Source: an uncultured Eubacterium sp. (GTDB lineage Bacteria; Bacillota; Clostridia; Oscillospirales; Acutalibacteraceae). From it: DNA of 64,000 bases. The first letter of the stretch is position 1. Every line of letters begins with the position of its first letter. A program made the translations under genes and the position numbers. The notes under the pieces are model-generated. The model was given only the letters and a program-made list of their open reading frames with translations. It did no database searches and was not told the origin of the DNA. The stretch is from positions 1-64,000 of the forward strand of contig UQCC01000005.1 of NCBI GenBank assembly GCA_900539325.1. The letters are read 5' to 3'. Shown piece by piece: positions 56,709 through 64,000 of this stretch.

Positions 56709-56737
56709 ATGATACTATAAAGAATATAAATTGTCAA
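56709..56737 (-). promoter_or_regulatory. sigma-A promoter of metK
   Basis: Consensus TTGACA (56732-56737) and TATCAT (56709-56714) with a 17-base spacer, minus strand. Transcription starts just before the riboswitch aptamer. Confidence 0.85.
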
Positions 56738-56770
56738 CAAAATTTTTATTGAAATAATTGTTAATTTATA

Positions 56771-56799
56771 TTGTAATTTGTTTAGAAATAGTTTATAAT
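56771..56799 (+). promoter_or_regulatory. sigma-A promoter of the SDR/zinc-ribbon gene
   Basis: TTGTAA (56771-56776) and perfect TATAAT (56794-56799), 17-base spacer. An inverted repeat TTAACA (56807-56812) / TGTTAA (56824-56829) lies around the start of transcription and could be an operator. Together with the metK leader this accounts for the 361-base gap between the divergent genes. Confidence 0.75.
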
Positions 56800-56862
56800 T
56801 AGTATGTTAACATTTATGCTTATTGTTAATAAGTACAATTTGCTGTTTAAGGAGGAAAAATA

Positions 56863-58425
56863 ATGGCAAAGAAAACCGTATTCGTTACCGGCGGTACCGG
56901 TAATATGGGTTGGGCTGCAGTTAAGGAAATGATTAAGCATCCAAATGAAATCAACATCAAGATGCTTGCAAGAAAAAGCCCAAAGAACGAAGAAAAATTA
57001 AAGGGTATTATGGCTAAGCCTAATGTTCAGGTTGTATGGGGCGACTTGGGCGATTACGATTCAATCCTCGAAGGCGTAACAGGCTCAGACTATGTATTAC
57101 ATATCGGCGGTATGGTATCTCCTACTGCTGACTGGAAGCCATACAGAACACAAAAAACAAATATCGGTGCTGCTCAGAACATCTGCAAGGCTGTTTTGGC
57201 TCAACCGAACGCTGATGATATTAAAGTATGCTACATCGGTACTGTTGCTGAAACCGGCGACAGAAACTACCCTATCCACTGGGGCAGATGCGGCGACCCT
57301 ATCAAAATTTCTATCTACGACCACTATGCAATTTCAAAGACTATTGCAGAACGCACATTTGTTGAAAGCGGCATCAAGAATTGGGTTGTAATGCGTCAGA
57401 GCGGTATTCTCTATCCAAACATTCTCAAGAATATGGACCCTATTATGTTCCATGTACCGATTAACGGTGTACTTGAATGGTGTACTGTTGAGGACTCAGG
57501 CAGACTTATGTGCAACCTTGTACTTGAAGACGAAAAAGGCACACTCGGTGCAGATTTCTGGAATCACTTCTTCAACATCGGTTCAGGCGAGCAATACAGA
57601 ATTTCCAACTATGAGTTTGAATGTCTCCTTCTTGGCACTCTCGGTCTTGCAGGCCCTGAAAAGCTCTTTGACCCTAACTGGTTCATCACAAAGAACTTCC
57701 ACGGTCAATTCTATGCAGACGGCGACAAGCTCGAAGAATTCCTCCACTTCAGAGAGAATCTCCCTGTTAAGGATTACTTCAACAGACTTGCAGATCAGGT
57801 TGAATTCTACTTCAAAATACCAAGATATCTTCCAAAGAATCTCGTTGCAGCTTGTGCAAAGCCATTCATGAAGAAGATTGCATCTACAAAAGACTTTGGT
57901 ACTCTTGACTGGGTTGCTACAAGAAATCCTGAAAGACTTTCAGCATACTACGGCACATATGAAGACTGGGCAAAGATTCCTACAAAGTGGGAAGACTTTG
58001 AAATCACAAAGTTTGCAAAGAAAACTTCTGATGCAGATGAATTCAAGCTTGACCACGGCTATGATGAAACAAAGCCTGAGTCAGAACTTGACATTGAAGA
58101 TATGAAGCAAGCTGCTAAGTTCCGTGGCGGTGAATGCCTCAGCGAAACAATGAAGAAGGGCGATATGGCTACAAAGCTCAAGTGGAAGTGCGGATACTGC
58201 GGTGCAGAATTCGAAGCTTCTCCTGCTCTTATTCTTCTCGGCGGTCACTGGTGTCCTGAATGCTACATCCCTCAGAAGCAGTGGGATTACGACAACATCG
58301 CAAGAACAAACCCGTTCTTCGCACAAGTTTGGTATCCTAACCACACTAAGGAAGAAACAAACGTTTACAAGTTTGACGATTTGTTCCAAATCGACGGTGT
58401 TAAGTGGGACGATATTAAGAGATAA
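56863..58425 (+). CDS. extended SDR (NAD-dependent epimerase/dehydratase-like) with C-terminal zinc ribbon
   Basis: A 520-aa protein. The N-terminal Rossmann domain has TGGTGNMG (9-16) and the SDR catalytic pair Tyr155 and Lys159 in YAISK, with a Thr/Ser-bearing strand at IGTVAETGDR. Residues 240-340 look like a substrate domain. The C-terminal 90 residues carry Cys443, Cys446, Cys464 and Cys467 (CGYC and CPEC), a likely zinc ribbon that ordinary SDR epimerases lack. The substrate is unknown. A perfect AGGAGG, a strong promoter and C-ending codons suggest high expression. Confidence 0.8.
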   Translation: MAKKTVFVTGGTGNMGWAAVKEMIKHPNEINIKMLARKSPKNEEKLKGIMAKPNVQVVWGDLGDYDSILEGVTGSDYVLHIGGMVSPTADWKPYRTQKTNIGAAQNICKAVLAQPNADDIKVCYIGTVAETGDRNYPIHWGRCGDPIKISIYDHYAISKTIAERTFVESGIKNWVVMRQSGILYPNILKNMDPIMFHVPINGVLEWCTVEDSGRLMCNLVLEDEKGTLGADFWNHFFNIGSGEQYRISNYEFECLLLGTLGLAGPEKLFDPNWFITKNFHGQFYADGDKLEEFLHFRENLPVKDYFNRLADQVEFYFKIPRYLPKNLVAACAKPFMKKIASTKDFGTLDWVATRNPERLSAYYGTYEDWAKIPTKWEDFEITKFAKKTSDADEFKLDHGYDETKPESELDIEDMKQAAKFRGGECLSETMKKGDMATKLKWKCGYCGAEFEASPALILLGGHWCPECYIPQKQWDYDNIARTNPFFAQVWYPNHTKEETNVYKFDDLFQIDGVKWDDIKR

Positions 58426-58440
58426 TCAAATATCAAAAAA

Positions 58441-58474
58441 ATTAAGGGGCGTTCGCATTGAACGCTCCTTTAAT
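58441..58474. terminator. terminator between the SDR gene and the convergent P-loop gene
   Basis: ATTAAGG-G-GCGTTC pairs with GAACGC-T-CCTTTAAT (G-U in the middle) around GCATT. It runs into the stop codon of the P-loop gene, so it is shared. Confidence 0.7.
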
Positions 58475-58874
58475 TTATCGTTTCATTTGTCAAATCGGGC
58501 GAATATTCATCGCAATATGCAAAATGAAAATCTATGCCCGTTGCGGTTGAAACCTCACTCATAAGGTTCATAAAATCATCGATACTCGTTTTATTATTGC
58601 CAATAATTTTAAGCGTCGAGTCAACAAACACATCCGTTATATCAAAATTGCTTGCACAAAGCCCTGCCAAAAATCCGTAAAGCGGAATTGCACCGACTAT
58701 ATCATAATCGTTTGAATTTATATATCTGATATTTCGTGGCAAAAAACATTTTAAATCATTGCTGTAATCTATAAAAATTACGGTTTTATTTTCGTCTTTT
58801 GATAAATCTGTTGCCTTTTGCAAGAGCATATTGGTTTTGCCGCAACCCTTATCCCCTGTCACATATTCCACCAT
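58470..58874 (-). CDS. small P-loop ATPase-like protein
   Basis: A 134-aa protein with a Walker A motif GDKGCGKT (7-14) right at the N-terminus and a hydrophobic strand ending in Asp (ITDVFVDS) that could be Walker B. A strand TVIFIDYSND follows the first helix. Too small for a full AAA+ or ABC domain. It lies six bases after the DUF308 membrane protein and may work with it. I do not recognise the family. Confidence 0.7.
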   Translation of the reverse strand: MVEYVTGDKGCGKTNMLLQKATDLSKDENKTVIFIDYSNDLKCFLPRNIRYINSNDYDIVGAIPLYGFLAGLCASNFDITDVFVDSTLKIIGNNKTSIDDFMNLMSEVSTATGIDFHFAYCDEYSPDLTNETIN

Positions 58875-58880
58875 AAACTG

Positions 58881-59483
58881 TCACCTCATATTCTCGTCAT
58901 TATGAATAGAATATTCTACTTCTATTGAATCATTATGTTTTGATTTCTTTTTTATTCTTTGAGTTGTGTAAATAATCGAAACAAGCTTTTCAAATCCGAT
59001 GAAAAAACAGCCGAATCCGTAAAAAATTGTTATTGCAACAGCACTTTTAAACGATTTAAACACAAGAACAAGACCGAGTGAAACGGATACTATTGAAAAA
59101 ACAAGAAGCAAATACCATCGAGGAAGTCCGAAGCGTTTGGCATCTATTGACGCCTGCAAAGTAAACAGACTGTCGGCAATTATCATAATGCCTATAATTA
59201 TCGGCAAAAGATTTATTATCCAATTATGATGAATAATTGTACATATACCGATTATAACTGACAAGATACCGAGTGCAAGGTCGAACTGAAACGCAATGTT
59301 ATATTTATCCTGTGCAAAATAAGCACAAATTTTGATTGTGCCGAAAATAATAAGCATAATACCTATTATATAGCATACGGCGGCCATCGAAAATTCAGGA
59401 AATCCGGCAAGCATTAAACCGATAATCATAAACAAAATACATGCACAAATATATATGCCTTTGATATTTTTTAAGTATTTCAC
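58881..59483 (-). CDS. DUF308 (HdeD-like) membrane protein
   Basis: A 200-aa protein with six predicted membrane helices in pairs, typical of DUF308/HdeD: IYICACILFMIIGLMLAGF, VCYIIGIMLIIFGTIKI, ALGILSVIIGICTII, LLPIIIGIMIIADSLF, LLLVFSIVSVSLGLVLVF, and AITIFYGFGCFFIGFEKL. The start is a GTG (59481-59483) downstream of AAAGGGTG; the longer frame adds 36 residues without family character. HdeD relates to acid stress in E. coli; the role here is unknown. Confidence 0.75.
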   Translation of the reverse strand: MKYLKNIKGIYICACILFMIIGLMLAGFPEFSMAAVCYIIGIMLIIFGTIKICAYFAQDKYNIAFQFDLALGILSVIIGICTIIHHNWIINLLPIIIGIMIIADSLFTLQASIDAKRFGLPRWYLLLVFSIVSVSLGLVLVFKSFKSAVAITIFYGFGCFFIGFEKLVSIIYTTQRIKKKSKHNDSIEVEYSIHNDENMR

Positions 59484-59710
59484 AACTTCACACCCTTTTA
59501 TAGTATATTCCGGCACGAACTGCTGTAACAACAATCCGCACCGGATAACAGTCGGTTCAATTTGAGAAAAACAAACTTTTTGGAGAAACATTAAAAAGAG
59601 AACTTATAAGATGCTTGAATCCTAACTTAAGAACCGACCGATTGTTAGGCTTTCTTCCCTTTGACTACATTAAAGCATTTTTCAAACAAAAAATAAACTG
59701 TCAAAAAAAG

Positions 59711-59737
59711 AAAAGTACACAATATTTGTGCACTTTT
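59711..59737 (-). terminator. terminator of the TetR-family gene
   Basis: On the minus strand AAAAGTGCACAA and TTGTGTACTTTT form a 12-bp stem with one G-U, followed by CTTTTTTTGAC. On the plus strand the same position is an A-C mismatch, so it works best for the minus strand. Confidence 0.85.
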
Positions 59738-59763
59738 CGTCTTTTGTAATACAAAAAATCAAT

Positions 59764-60300
59764 TTATAAATTATATTTATTCGATATTTGACCCAACTTT
59801 TCCAAAAATTCTTTTGGAGGAACTTTCATTCCGTTATGAACCCATTCAAAAAATGTGCCCGTAATAGCGTGCTTATAAAATGTTGTAAAAATTTTTAAAT
59901 CATAATCGTCAACAACTTTATTTTGAGCCGCAAGCTCCGCCTTTATCCTCTTATAAACAGCTTCACCGACAACATTTGTAACATAGTTCTTAATATTATC
60001 GGAATATTTTGACTTGAAAATATTTGTTATAATACTCTTTTTGATAAGAGAATTCTCCGACATTTTTTGAAAAGCCTTTTCCCAATCAAATCTTTCAGGC
60101 TTAGGCTTATTAAATTCTGCCATAGTATCGTCAAAAATATCTTTGAGCACATCGTAAATATCGTGATAATGATAATAAAATGTGTTTCGGCTGATGCCGA
60201 TATCATCAATTATATCCTTGACCTTAATGCTGTCAAGAGGCTTTGACTGCAACAATCGGAGCATTGACGACTTTATTTCCTTTTTTGTAAATTGTTGCAT
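59764..60300 (-). CDS. TetR-family transcriptional regulator
   Basis: A 178-aa regulator with an N-terminal TetR HTH (KVKDIIDDIGISRNTFYYHYHDIYDVLKDIF). The ligand-binding part matches the TetR_C group (DhaS/YfiR-like), with a conserved YKHAITGTFFEWVHNGMK. The ATG is preferred over a GTG three codons earlier, since GGAG is ten bases from the ATG and one base from the GTG. It lies behind rmuC; its target may be the DUF308/P-loop pair downstream. Confidence 0.87.
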   Translation of the reverse strand: MQQFTKKEIKSSMLRLLQSKPLDSIKVKDIIDDIGISRNTFYYHYHDIYDVLKDIFDDTMAEFNKPKPERFDWEKAFQKMSENSLIKKSIITNIFKSKYSDNIKNYVTNVVGEAVYKRIKAELAAQNKVVDDYDLKIFTTFYKHAITGTFFEWVHNGMKVPPKEFLEKLGQISNKYNL

Positions 60301-60315
60301 AACACTCACGCTCCG

Positions 60316-61503
60316 TTAATCGAGAAGTTCAATATCCGTAGGGTCGGTATCAAGTGAGTTGACCGATTTCAAGTTCTTTTGAATAATATCGTTTCTGTGA
60401 TTTGCTTCATCAATGGTTTTGCCGGCTTCGTCAATTTTTTTCTTCGCTTTTTCAAGGAGATTGCCGAACGAATCATACTGCTTTTTGGCATTGCCGAGGA
60501 CTTTCCAGACTTCATTTGCACGCTTATTGATGGCGATTGAACTGAAGCCGAGCGACAATGAATTTAAAAGTGCGGTGATGGTGCTTGGACCCGCTACCAA
60601 TATTCCCATTGCCTGAAGTTTTTCGGGAAGCCCTGTTTTGCTGTTCATTATCTCGGCGTAAAGCCCTTCCGTTGCAAGATACATAATTGCAAACGGCGTT
60701 GTAAACGGCTCGCTGATATAGTTCTTAATTGCCTTTGCTTCATCTCTTACTCTTGCTTCAAGAGCCTTTTGAGCAGCATTTACAGCTTCGATATTGCCCT
60801 GTTCAGCCGCTTCACTGAGGCGAACATAATCTTCCATCGGGAACTTTGAATCAATAGGAAGCCAGCAAACCTCGTCGTTTTCGGCATTTGGGATTTTAAC
60901 GGCAAATTCTACCTGACCGTTATATTTAGGGTTTGTCCTTACATTTTTTTCGTACATATTAGGAATAATTTGTTCAAGAATATTACCGAGTTGAAGTTCC
61001 GCCCAAGTACCTCGTGTTTTTACATTGGTAAGAATACGGTTAAGACCGCTTACGCCGACCGACAAATCTTTCATTTCACCGAGCGACTTATAAACGGAAG
61101 TAAGCTGCTTTGACACTTGTTCAAACGATGAATCAATACGCTTATTAAGTGTTGAAGTGAGCTTTTCATCAACTGTTGCACGCATTTGTTCAAGCTTTTT
61201 TTCATTGCTTTCCTGCATAGAAGCAATAGATGTTTGAATGAGTTTTGTTTGAGTAATATTGTTATTATTCAGCGTTTCAACAACCTTGACCTGCTGCTCG
61301 TAATTCTTATTAACAAGGTCGTTCATCTGACGGGAAAGTTCCTCTATTCTTGCTGTGTTATCGTGTTTGTTAACGGTATCGATAATCTGACGGGTAAGTT
61401 CCTCTGTTTTTGCTGAATTGTTGTTTTTTCTTTGAGAAACCAAAAGAGCTATTGTAACAATCAAAAGCCCTATGCAAAGTCCCAATAAAATATATGTAAG
61501 CAT
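60316..61503 (-). CDS. rmuC: DNA recombination protein RmuC
   Basis: A 395-aa protein with an N-terminal membrane helix (about 2-22), a long coiled coil (30-150) and an RmuC nuclease-like domain with GVSGLNRILTNVKTRGTWAELQLGNILEQI and a C-terminal CoILI region. RmuC limits rearrangements at inverted repeats in E. coli. AAGAGGTGACATT precedes the ATG; a frame extending 40 codons upstream has no family support. Confidence 0.92.
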   Translation of the reverse strand: MLTYILLGLCIGLLIVTIALLVSQRKNNNSAKTEELTRQIIDTVNKHDNTARIEELSRQMNDLVNKNYEQQVKVVETLNNNNITQTKLIQTSIASMQESNEKKLEQMRATVDEKLTSTLNKRIDSSFEQVSKQLTSVYKSLGEMKDLSVGVSGLNRILTNVKTRGTWAELQLGNILEQIIPNMYEKNVRTNPKYNGQVEFAVKIPNAENDEVCWLPIDSKFPMEDYVRLSEAAEQGNIEAVNAAQKALEARVRDEAKAIKNYISEPFTTPFAIMYLATEGLYAEIMNSKTGLPEKLQAMGILVAGPSTITALLNSLSLGFSSIAINKRANEVWKVLGNAKKQYDSFGNLLEKAKKKIDEAGKTIDEANHRNDIIQKNLKSVNSLDTDPTDIELLD

Positions 61504-61534
61504 AATGTCACCTCTTTTTAATATAGAATAACAC

Positions 61535-61564
61535 AACACCTGCCAAAATTCAATGGCAGGTGTT
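61535..61564 (-). terminator. likely terminator between the VanW gene and rmuC
   Basis: AACACCTGCCA pairs with TGGCAGGTGTT (11 bp perfect, loop 8). On the minus strand only a broken T-run follows (TGTTATTCT). On the plus strand ATTTTTT follows, but no plus-strand gene ends here. Confidence 0.55.
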
Positions 61565-61579
61565 ATTTTTTGGACACTA

Positions 61580-62809
61580 TTAATAATATGACTTGGTTGT
61601 GTAATTGCACTTACCGCCTGCATAGCGTTTCATTGTAAAATTCTTACCGCTTTTCTTTACGGTTATCTTAACTTTTTTAGGTTTAACATTTTGACTTGTA
61701 AGGAATGTACATGAAATAACGCCGTTTTTAACAGTCATTTTTATTTTAATCGGATAATTGGTATTATTCTTAAACTGCAAGTCCTGACTCGGCCAATAAA
61801 TAGCCGCATCTCTGCCAAGAGGAACATACGATACTCTTTGAGAATGCTGATGTCTTTCAACTATTTTAATATTAGAAAGAAGAACGGTATTAAAAATGGT
61901 TGAGGCTACCTGGCAAACACCGCCGCCTGTACCCATTGACATTGCGTTCGGGCCGTTAAAGACATGAGCTTTTTTGTAGCCCTTTTTAGAAGTTCTCTTG
62001 CCTACAACTTTATTAAACGAAAATGTTTCGCCCGGTGCAAGAACTGTACCGTCTATTGCTTTTGAAGCAATCTTAAGATTTGTTGTTCTGTCCTTATTAT
62101 TTACATAATGTGATGAATACTTTGCATAAGTTTTGGTAAAAGCACTGTTAAGTTTATTTGACCAAACGCCGCAAACCGGCTTATTATTTGCATCATAATT
62201 AATTGCTCTTACTCTGACATAATACTTTTTGTTGTTATTGGCAACGGTAACGGTTTTTGACTTAACATTTTTGCCCTTAACAGTTACATACTTTACCCCT
62301 GATTTAAAAGCACTGTCCTTAGAATACATAATTTGATACGCATTGCAAGATACAGTTGACCATTCAACAACGAGCTGTTTTTTATTCTTTGTACCGTAAA
62401 CGGCAAGAAGTTTAACAGCCTTCGGAGGCGATACAGGCTTTGGTTTTGGAGTAACATCGTCATTGTCATCTTCATTTTCAACAATAGTAAATTCAACGGT
62501 TTTTGAACCTGTATAATACGGTGAATCGGCAGTTGCGGTAACAGTAAGAGAAGCAATACCGACATTAGTGTTGTTTTCAAATTTTTCTGTATAATCTACA
62601 TCCTTTGTAAGCAAAACATCGCCCACCATTACGGAATAATCCGGTGTAACAGGCTTACCTGTAGCCTCATACTCTGTAATACCGTTTTCAAAGGCGATAT
62701 TAGCGTCCTTTAAATCTGTTTTGCTGTCATCTGCATATACAGGCATAGCTGTGGCAATGAGCAAAACAAGCGATAGAATAACTGCAAAAATTTTGTTTGT
62801 TTTTTTCAT
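61580..62809 (-). CDS. secreted VanW-domain protein with Ig-like and Fn3 modules
   Basis: A 409-aa exported protein. The signal peptide (1-26) ends VYADD. Residues 30-115 form an Ig-like bacterial surface domain (YEATGKPVTPDYSVMVGDVLL, NVGIASLTVTAT). A Pro/Asp-rich linker leads to an Fn3-like domain (about 128-228). The VanW domain (about 230-345) holds GTVLAPGETFSFNKVVG, GGGVCQVASTIFN and ERHQHSQRVSYVPLGRDA. A basic strand-rich tail closes it. VanW proteins occur in vancomycin clusters and on spore-formers' surfaces but have no settled activity. No van genes are nearby. AGGAGGACAA precedes the ATG, 14 bases after araD. Confidence 0.85.
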   Translation of the reverse strand: MKKTNKIFAVILSLVLLIATAMPVYADDSKTDLKDANIAFENGITEYEATGKPVTPDYSVMVGDVLLTKDVDYTEKFENNTNVGIASLTVTATADSPYYTGSKTVEFTIVENEDDNDDVTPKPKPVSPPKAVKLLAVYGTKNKKQLVVEWSTVSCNAYQIMYSKDSAFKSGVKYVTVKGKNVKSKTVTVANNNKKYYVRVRAINYDANNKPVCGVWSNKLNSAFTKTYAKYSSHYVNNKDRTTNLKIASKAIDGTVLAPGETFSFNKVVGKRTSKKGYKKAHVFNGPNAMSMGTGGGVCQVASTIFNTVLLSNIKIVERHQHSQRVSYVPLGRDAAIYWPSQDLQFKNNTNYPIKIKMTVKNGVISCTFLTSQNVKPKKVKITVKKSGKNFTMKRYAGGKCNYTTKSYY

Positions 62810-62823
62810 TAATATTTGTCCTC

Positions 62824-63537
62824 CTATTTATTTCCCTGACCGTAATAAGCGTTTTTGCCGTGCTTACGCTCATAATGCTTGTCAAGGAGATAATCTTCTA
62901 TTCCGATATTTGAATCCTTGCTTAAAGCAGCAACGGATTCCGTTCGGTATGCCATTTTGCATACTTCCTCCAAAATCAGGGCATTTTCAACTGCTTTTTC
63001 GGCATTTTTACCCCAAGTGAAAGGACCGTGGCGGTGGATAAGAACAGCCGGGCACTCCTCCGGAGAAATACCTCTTTTGGCAAATTCCTCAACTATAACT
63101 TTACCGGTATTAAGTTCATATGCCGACTCAACTTCTTCCTTAGTGAGCCCTCTTGTACAAGGAACGGCACCGTTGGCAAAATCTGCATGAGTTGTGCCGT
63201 AAGCCGGGACATCTCTGCCTGCCTGTGCCCATGAGCATCCCCAAGACGAATGAGTATGAACAACGCCGCCTATATCTTTGAAGTTTCTGTAAAGTTCCAT
63301 ATGCGTAGGCGTATCGGAAGACGGATTAAGTTTACCCTCAACCTTATTTCCCTCAAGGTCCATAACAACCATATCATCGGCAGTCATTTTACTATATGGT
63401 ACACCCGATGGTTTTATTACAAAAAGTCCGCTTTCACGGTCAATCGCCGAAACATTGCCCCAAGTAAGTACAACCAAGCCGTACTCAACAAGTTTTAAAT
63501 TTTGTTCAAATACTTCTTTTTTTAACGCTTCTAACAT
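62824..63537 (-). CDS. araD: L-ribulose-5-phosphate 4-epimerase
   Basis: Interconverts L-ribulose-5-P and D-xylulose-5-P in arabinose use. Class II aldolase fold; zinc ligands are His94 and His96 (HTHSS) and His170 (HRHGPF), with Asp75 in SSDTPTH near the active site. 237 aa. Nine bases separate it from araA upstream. Together they form the end of an arabinose operon that continues to the right. Confidence 0.95.
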   Translation of the reverse strand: MLEALKKEVFEQNLKLVEYGLVVLTWGNVSAIDRESGLFVIKPSGVPYSKMTADDMVVMDLEGNKVEGKLNPSSDTPTHMELYRNFKDIGGVVHTHSSWGCSWAQAGRDVPAYGTTHADFANGAVPCTRGLTKEEVESAYELNTGKVIVEEFAKRGISPEECPAVLIHRHGPFTWGKNAEKAVENALILEEVCKMAYRTESVAALSKDSNIGIEDYLLDKHYERKHGKNAYYGQGNK

Positions 63538-63546
63538 TTTTACTCC

Positions 63547-64000
63547 TTACATACCGAGTTTGTATGCAACATCGTTATAAAACAATTCTTTTCTGAATTC
63601 GTTAATCTCTGTGTCCTTATTTATATGGATAAACTCAATGCCCATAATTTCGGCAAAATCACGCATATGCTCTGCATTAAGCGAATACGAAAGAACGCTG
63701 TGATGTGCACCGCCGGCATACATCCACGCCTCTGCCGAAGTTTGAAGGCAAGGAAGCGGTTTCCACAAAACACCTGCAACAGGAAGTTTTGGCATATCAT
63801 TTACCTGTTCCTTACATTCAACATCATTAACAATCATACGAAGTCTGTCGCCCATATCAACAAGAGTGACAACAATCGCATTGCCTGTTTGAGCCTTGAA
63901 TACCAAACGGGCAGGGTCTTCTCTGTCGCCTATACCGAGAGGGTGAACCTGAATTTTTGCTTTTTCAGATGCAATAGTTGGGCAAACCTCAAGCATATGT
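63547..64000 (-). CDS. araA: L-arabinose isomerase, C-terminal part (cut by the window edge)
   Basis: Only the last 150 or so residues are visible. They include the C-terminal family blocks LPVAGVLWKPLPCLQTSAEAW and YAGGAHHSVLS. The reading frame is open through the right edge, so the N-terminal part lies outside. Converts L-arabinose to L-ribulose. Confidence 0.93.
   Translation of the reverse strand, partial: HMLEVCPTIASEKAKIQVHPLGIGDREDPARLVFKAQTGNAIVVTLVDMGDRLRMIVNDVECKEQVNDMPKLPVAGVLWKPLPCLQTSAEAWMYAGGAHHSVLSYSLNAEHMRDFAEIMGIEFIHINKDTEINEFRKELFYNDVAYKLGM

Noticed and set aside
61554..61570. Plus-strand terminator with good T-run
   Set aside because: No plus-strand gene ends nearby; it is more simply read as the imperfect terminator of the minus-strand VanW gene.

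Overview
The window looks like chromosome of an endospore-forming, low-GC Gram-positive bacterium of the class Clostridia, most likely a gut member of the Oscillospiraceae/Ruminococcaceae. The reasons are a complete spoIIIAA-AH operon plus spoIIID, Firmicutes-type gene orders (dnaG-rpoD; yqhY-nusB...xseA-xseB-ispA-dxs-tlyA-nadK-argR-recN), AddAB rather than RecBCD, a SAM-I riboswitch before metK, strong AGGAGG ribosome binding sites and AT-rich spacers with TTGACA/TATAAT promoters. The species cannot be fixed from sequence alone. No rRNA, tRNA, CRISPR array, prophage or insertion sequence was found.

Layout. 1-2.2 kb: metA (acetyl-CoA-type residue Glu111) convergent with a WYL regulator. 2.2-13.4 kb: a long minus-strand housekeeping run, dgt-dnaG-rpoD-DUF896-tmk-DUF2156-GNAT-DJ-1-5-FCL-mltG-U32-PBP, nearly all with 1-30 bp overlaps. 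13.6-15.4 kb: a phosphoesterase, an IMPACT-family protein and rpmE. 15.5-31.4 kb: the minus-strand unit ligA-hypothetical-murD-two M42 peptidases-GNAT-YnbB-like PLP enzyme-DUF2461-addB-addA, driven by a clear promoter before ligA. 31.4-33.2 kb: tyrS and a small membrane protein. 33.2-42.5 kb: nusB to recN, covering antitermination, exonuclease VII, isoprenoid precursors, NAD kinase and the arginine repressor. 42.5-47.7 kb: yqhY (Asp23) and spoIIIA. 47.9-55.2 kb (plus strand): YfhO, a long PRPP synthetase, a small anchored protein, spoIIID, proC and a secreted beta-helix protein. 55.3-58.4 kb: metK with its riboswitch, divergent from an SDR/zinc-ribbon protein. 58.4-64 kb (minus): a small P-loop protein, DUF308, TetR, rmuC, a secreted Ig/Fn3/VanW protein, araD and the C-terminal end of araA.

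How the genes fit together. Methionine/SAM metabolism appears three times (metA, a YnbB-like lyase, metK). DNA replication and repair are heavily represented (dnaG, ligA, addAB, recN, xseAB, rmuC), as are wall building (PBP, mltG, murD) and the mother-cell sporulation programme (spoIIIA, spoIIID).

The most interesting signal is at spoIIID. A perfect 14-bp inverted repeat places the Shine-Dalgarno in the loop and the ATG in the right arm, while a sigma-E-like promoter lies across the left arm. A transcript from that promoter would lack the left arm and be free for translation, whereas readthrough RNA from upstream would be folded shut. Other structured leaders (a hairpin holding the PBP ribosome binding site, a terminator directly before nusB) are reported as separate observations.
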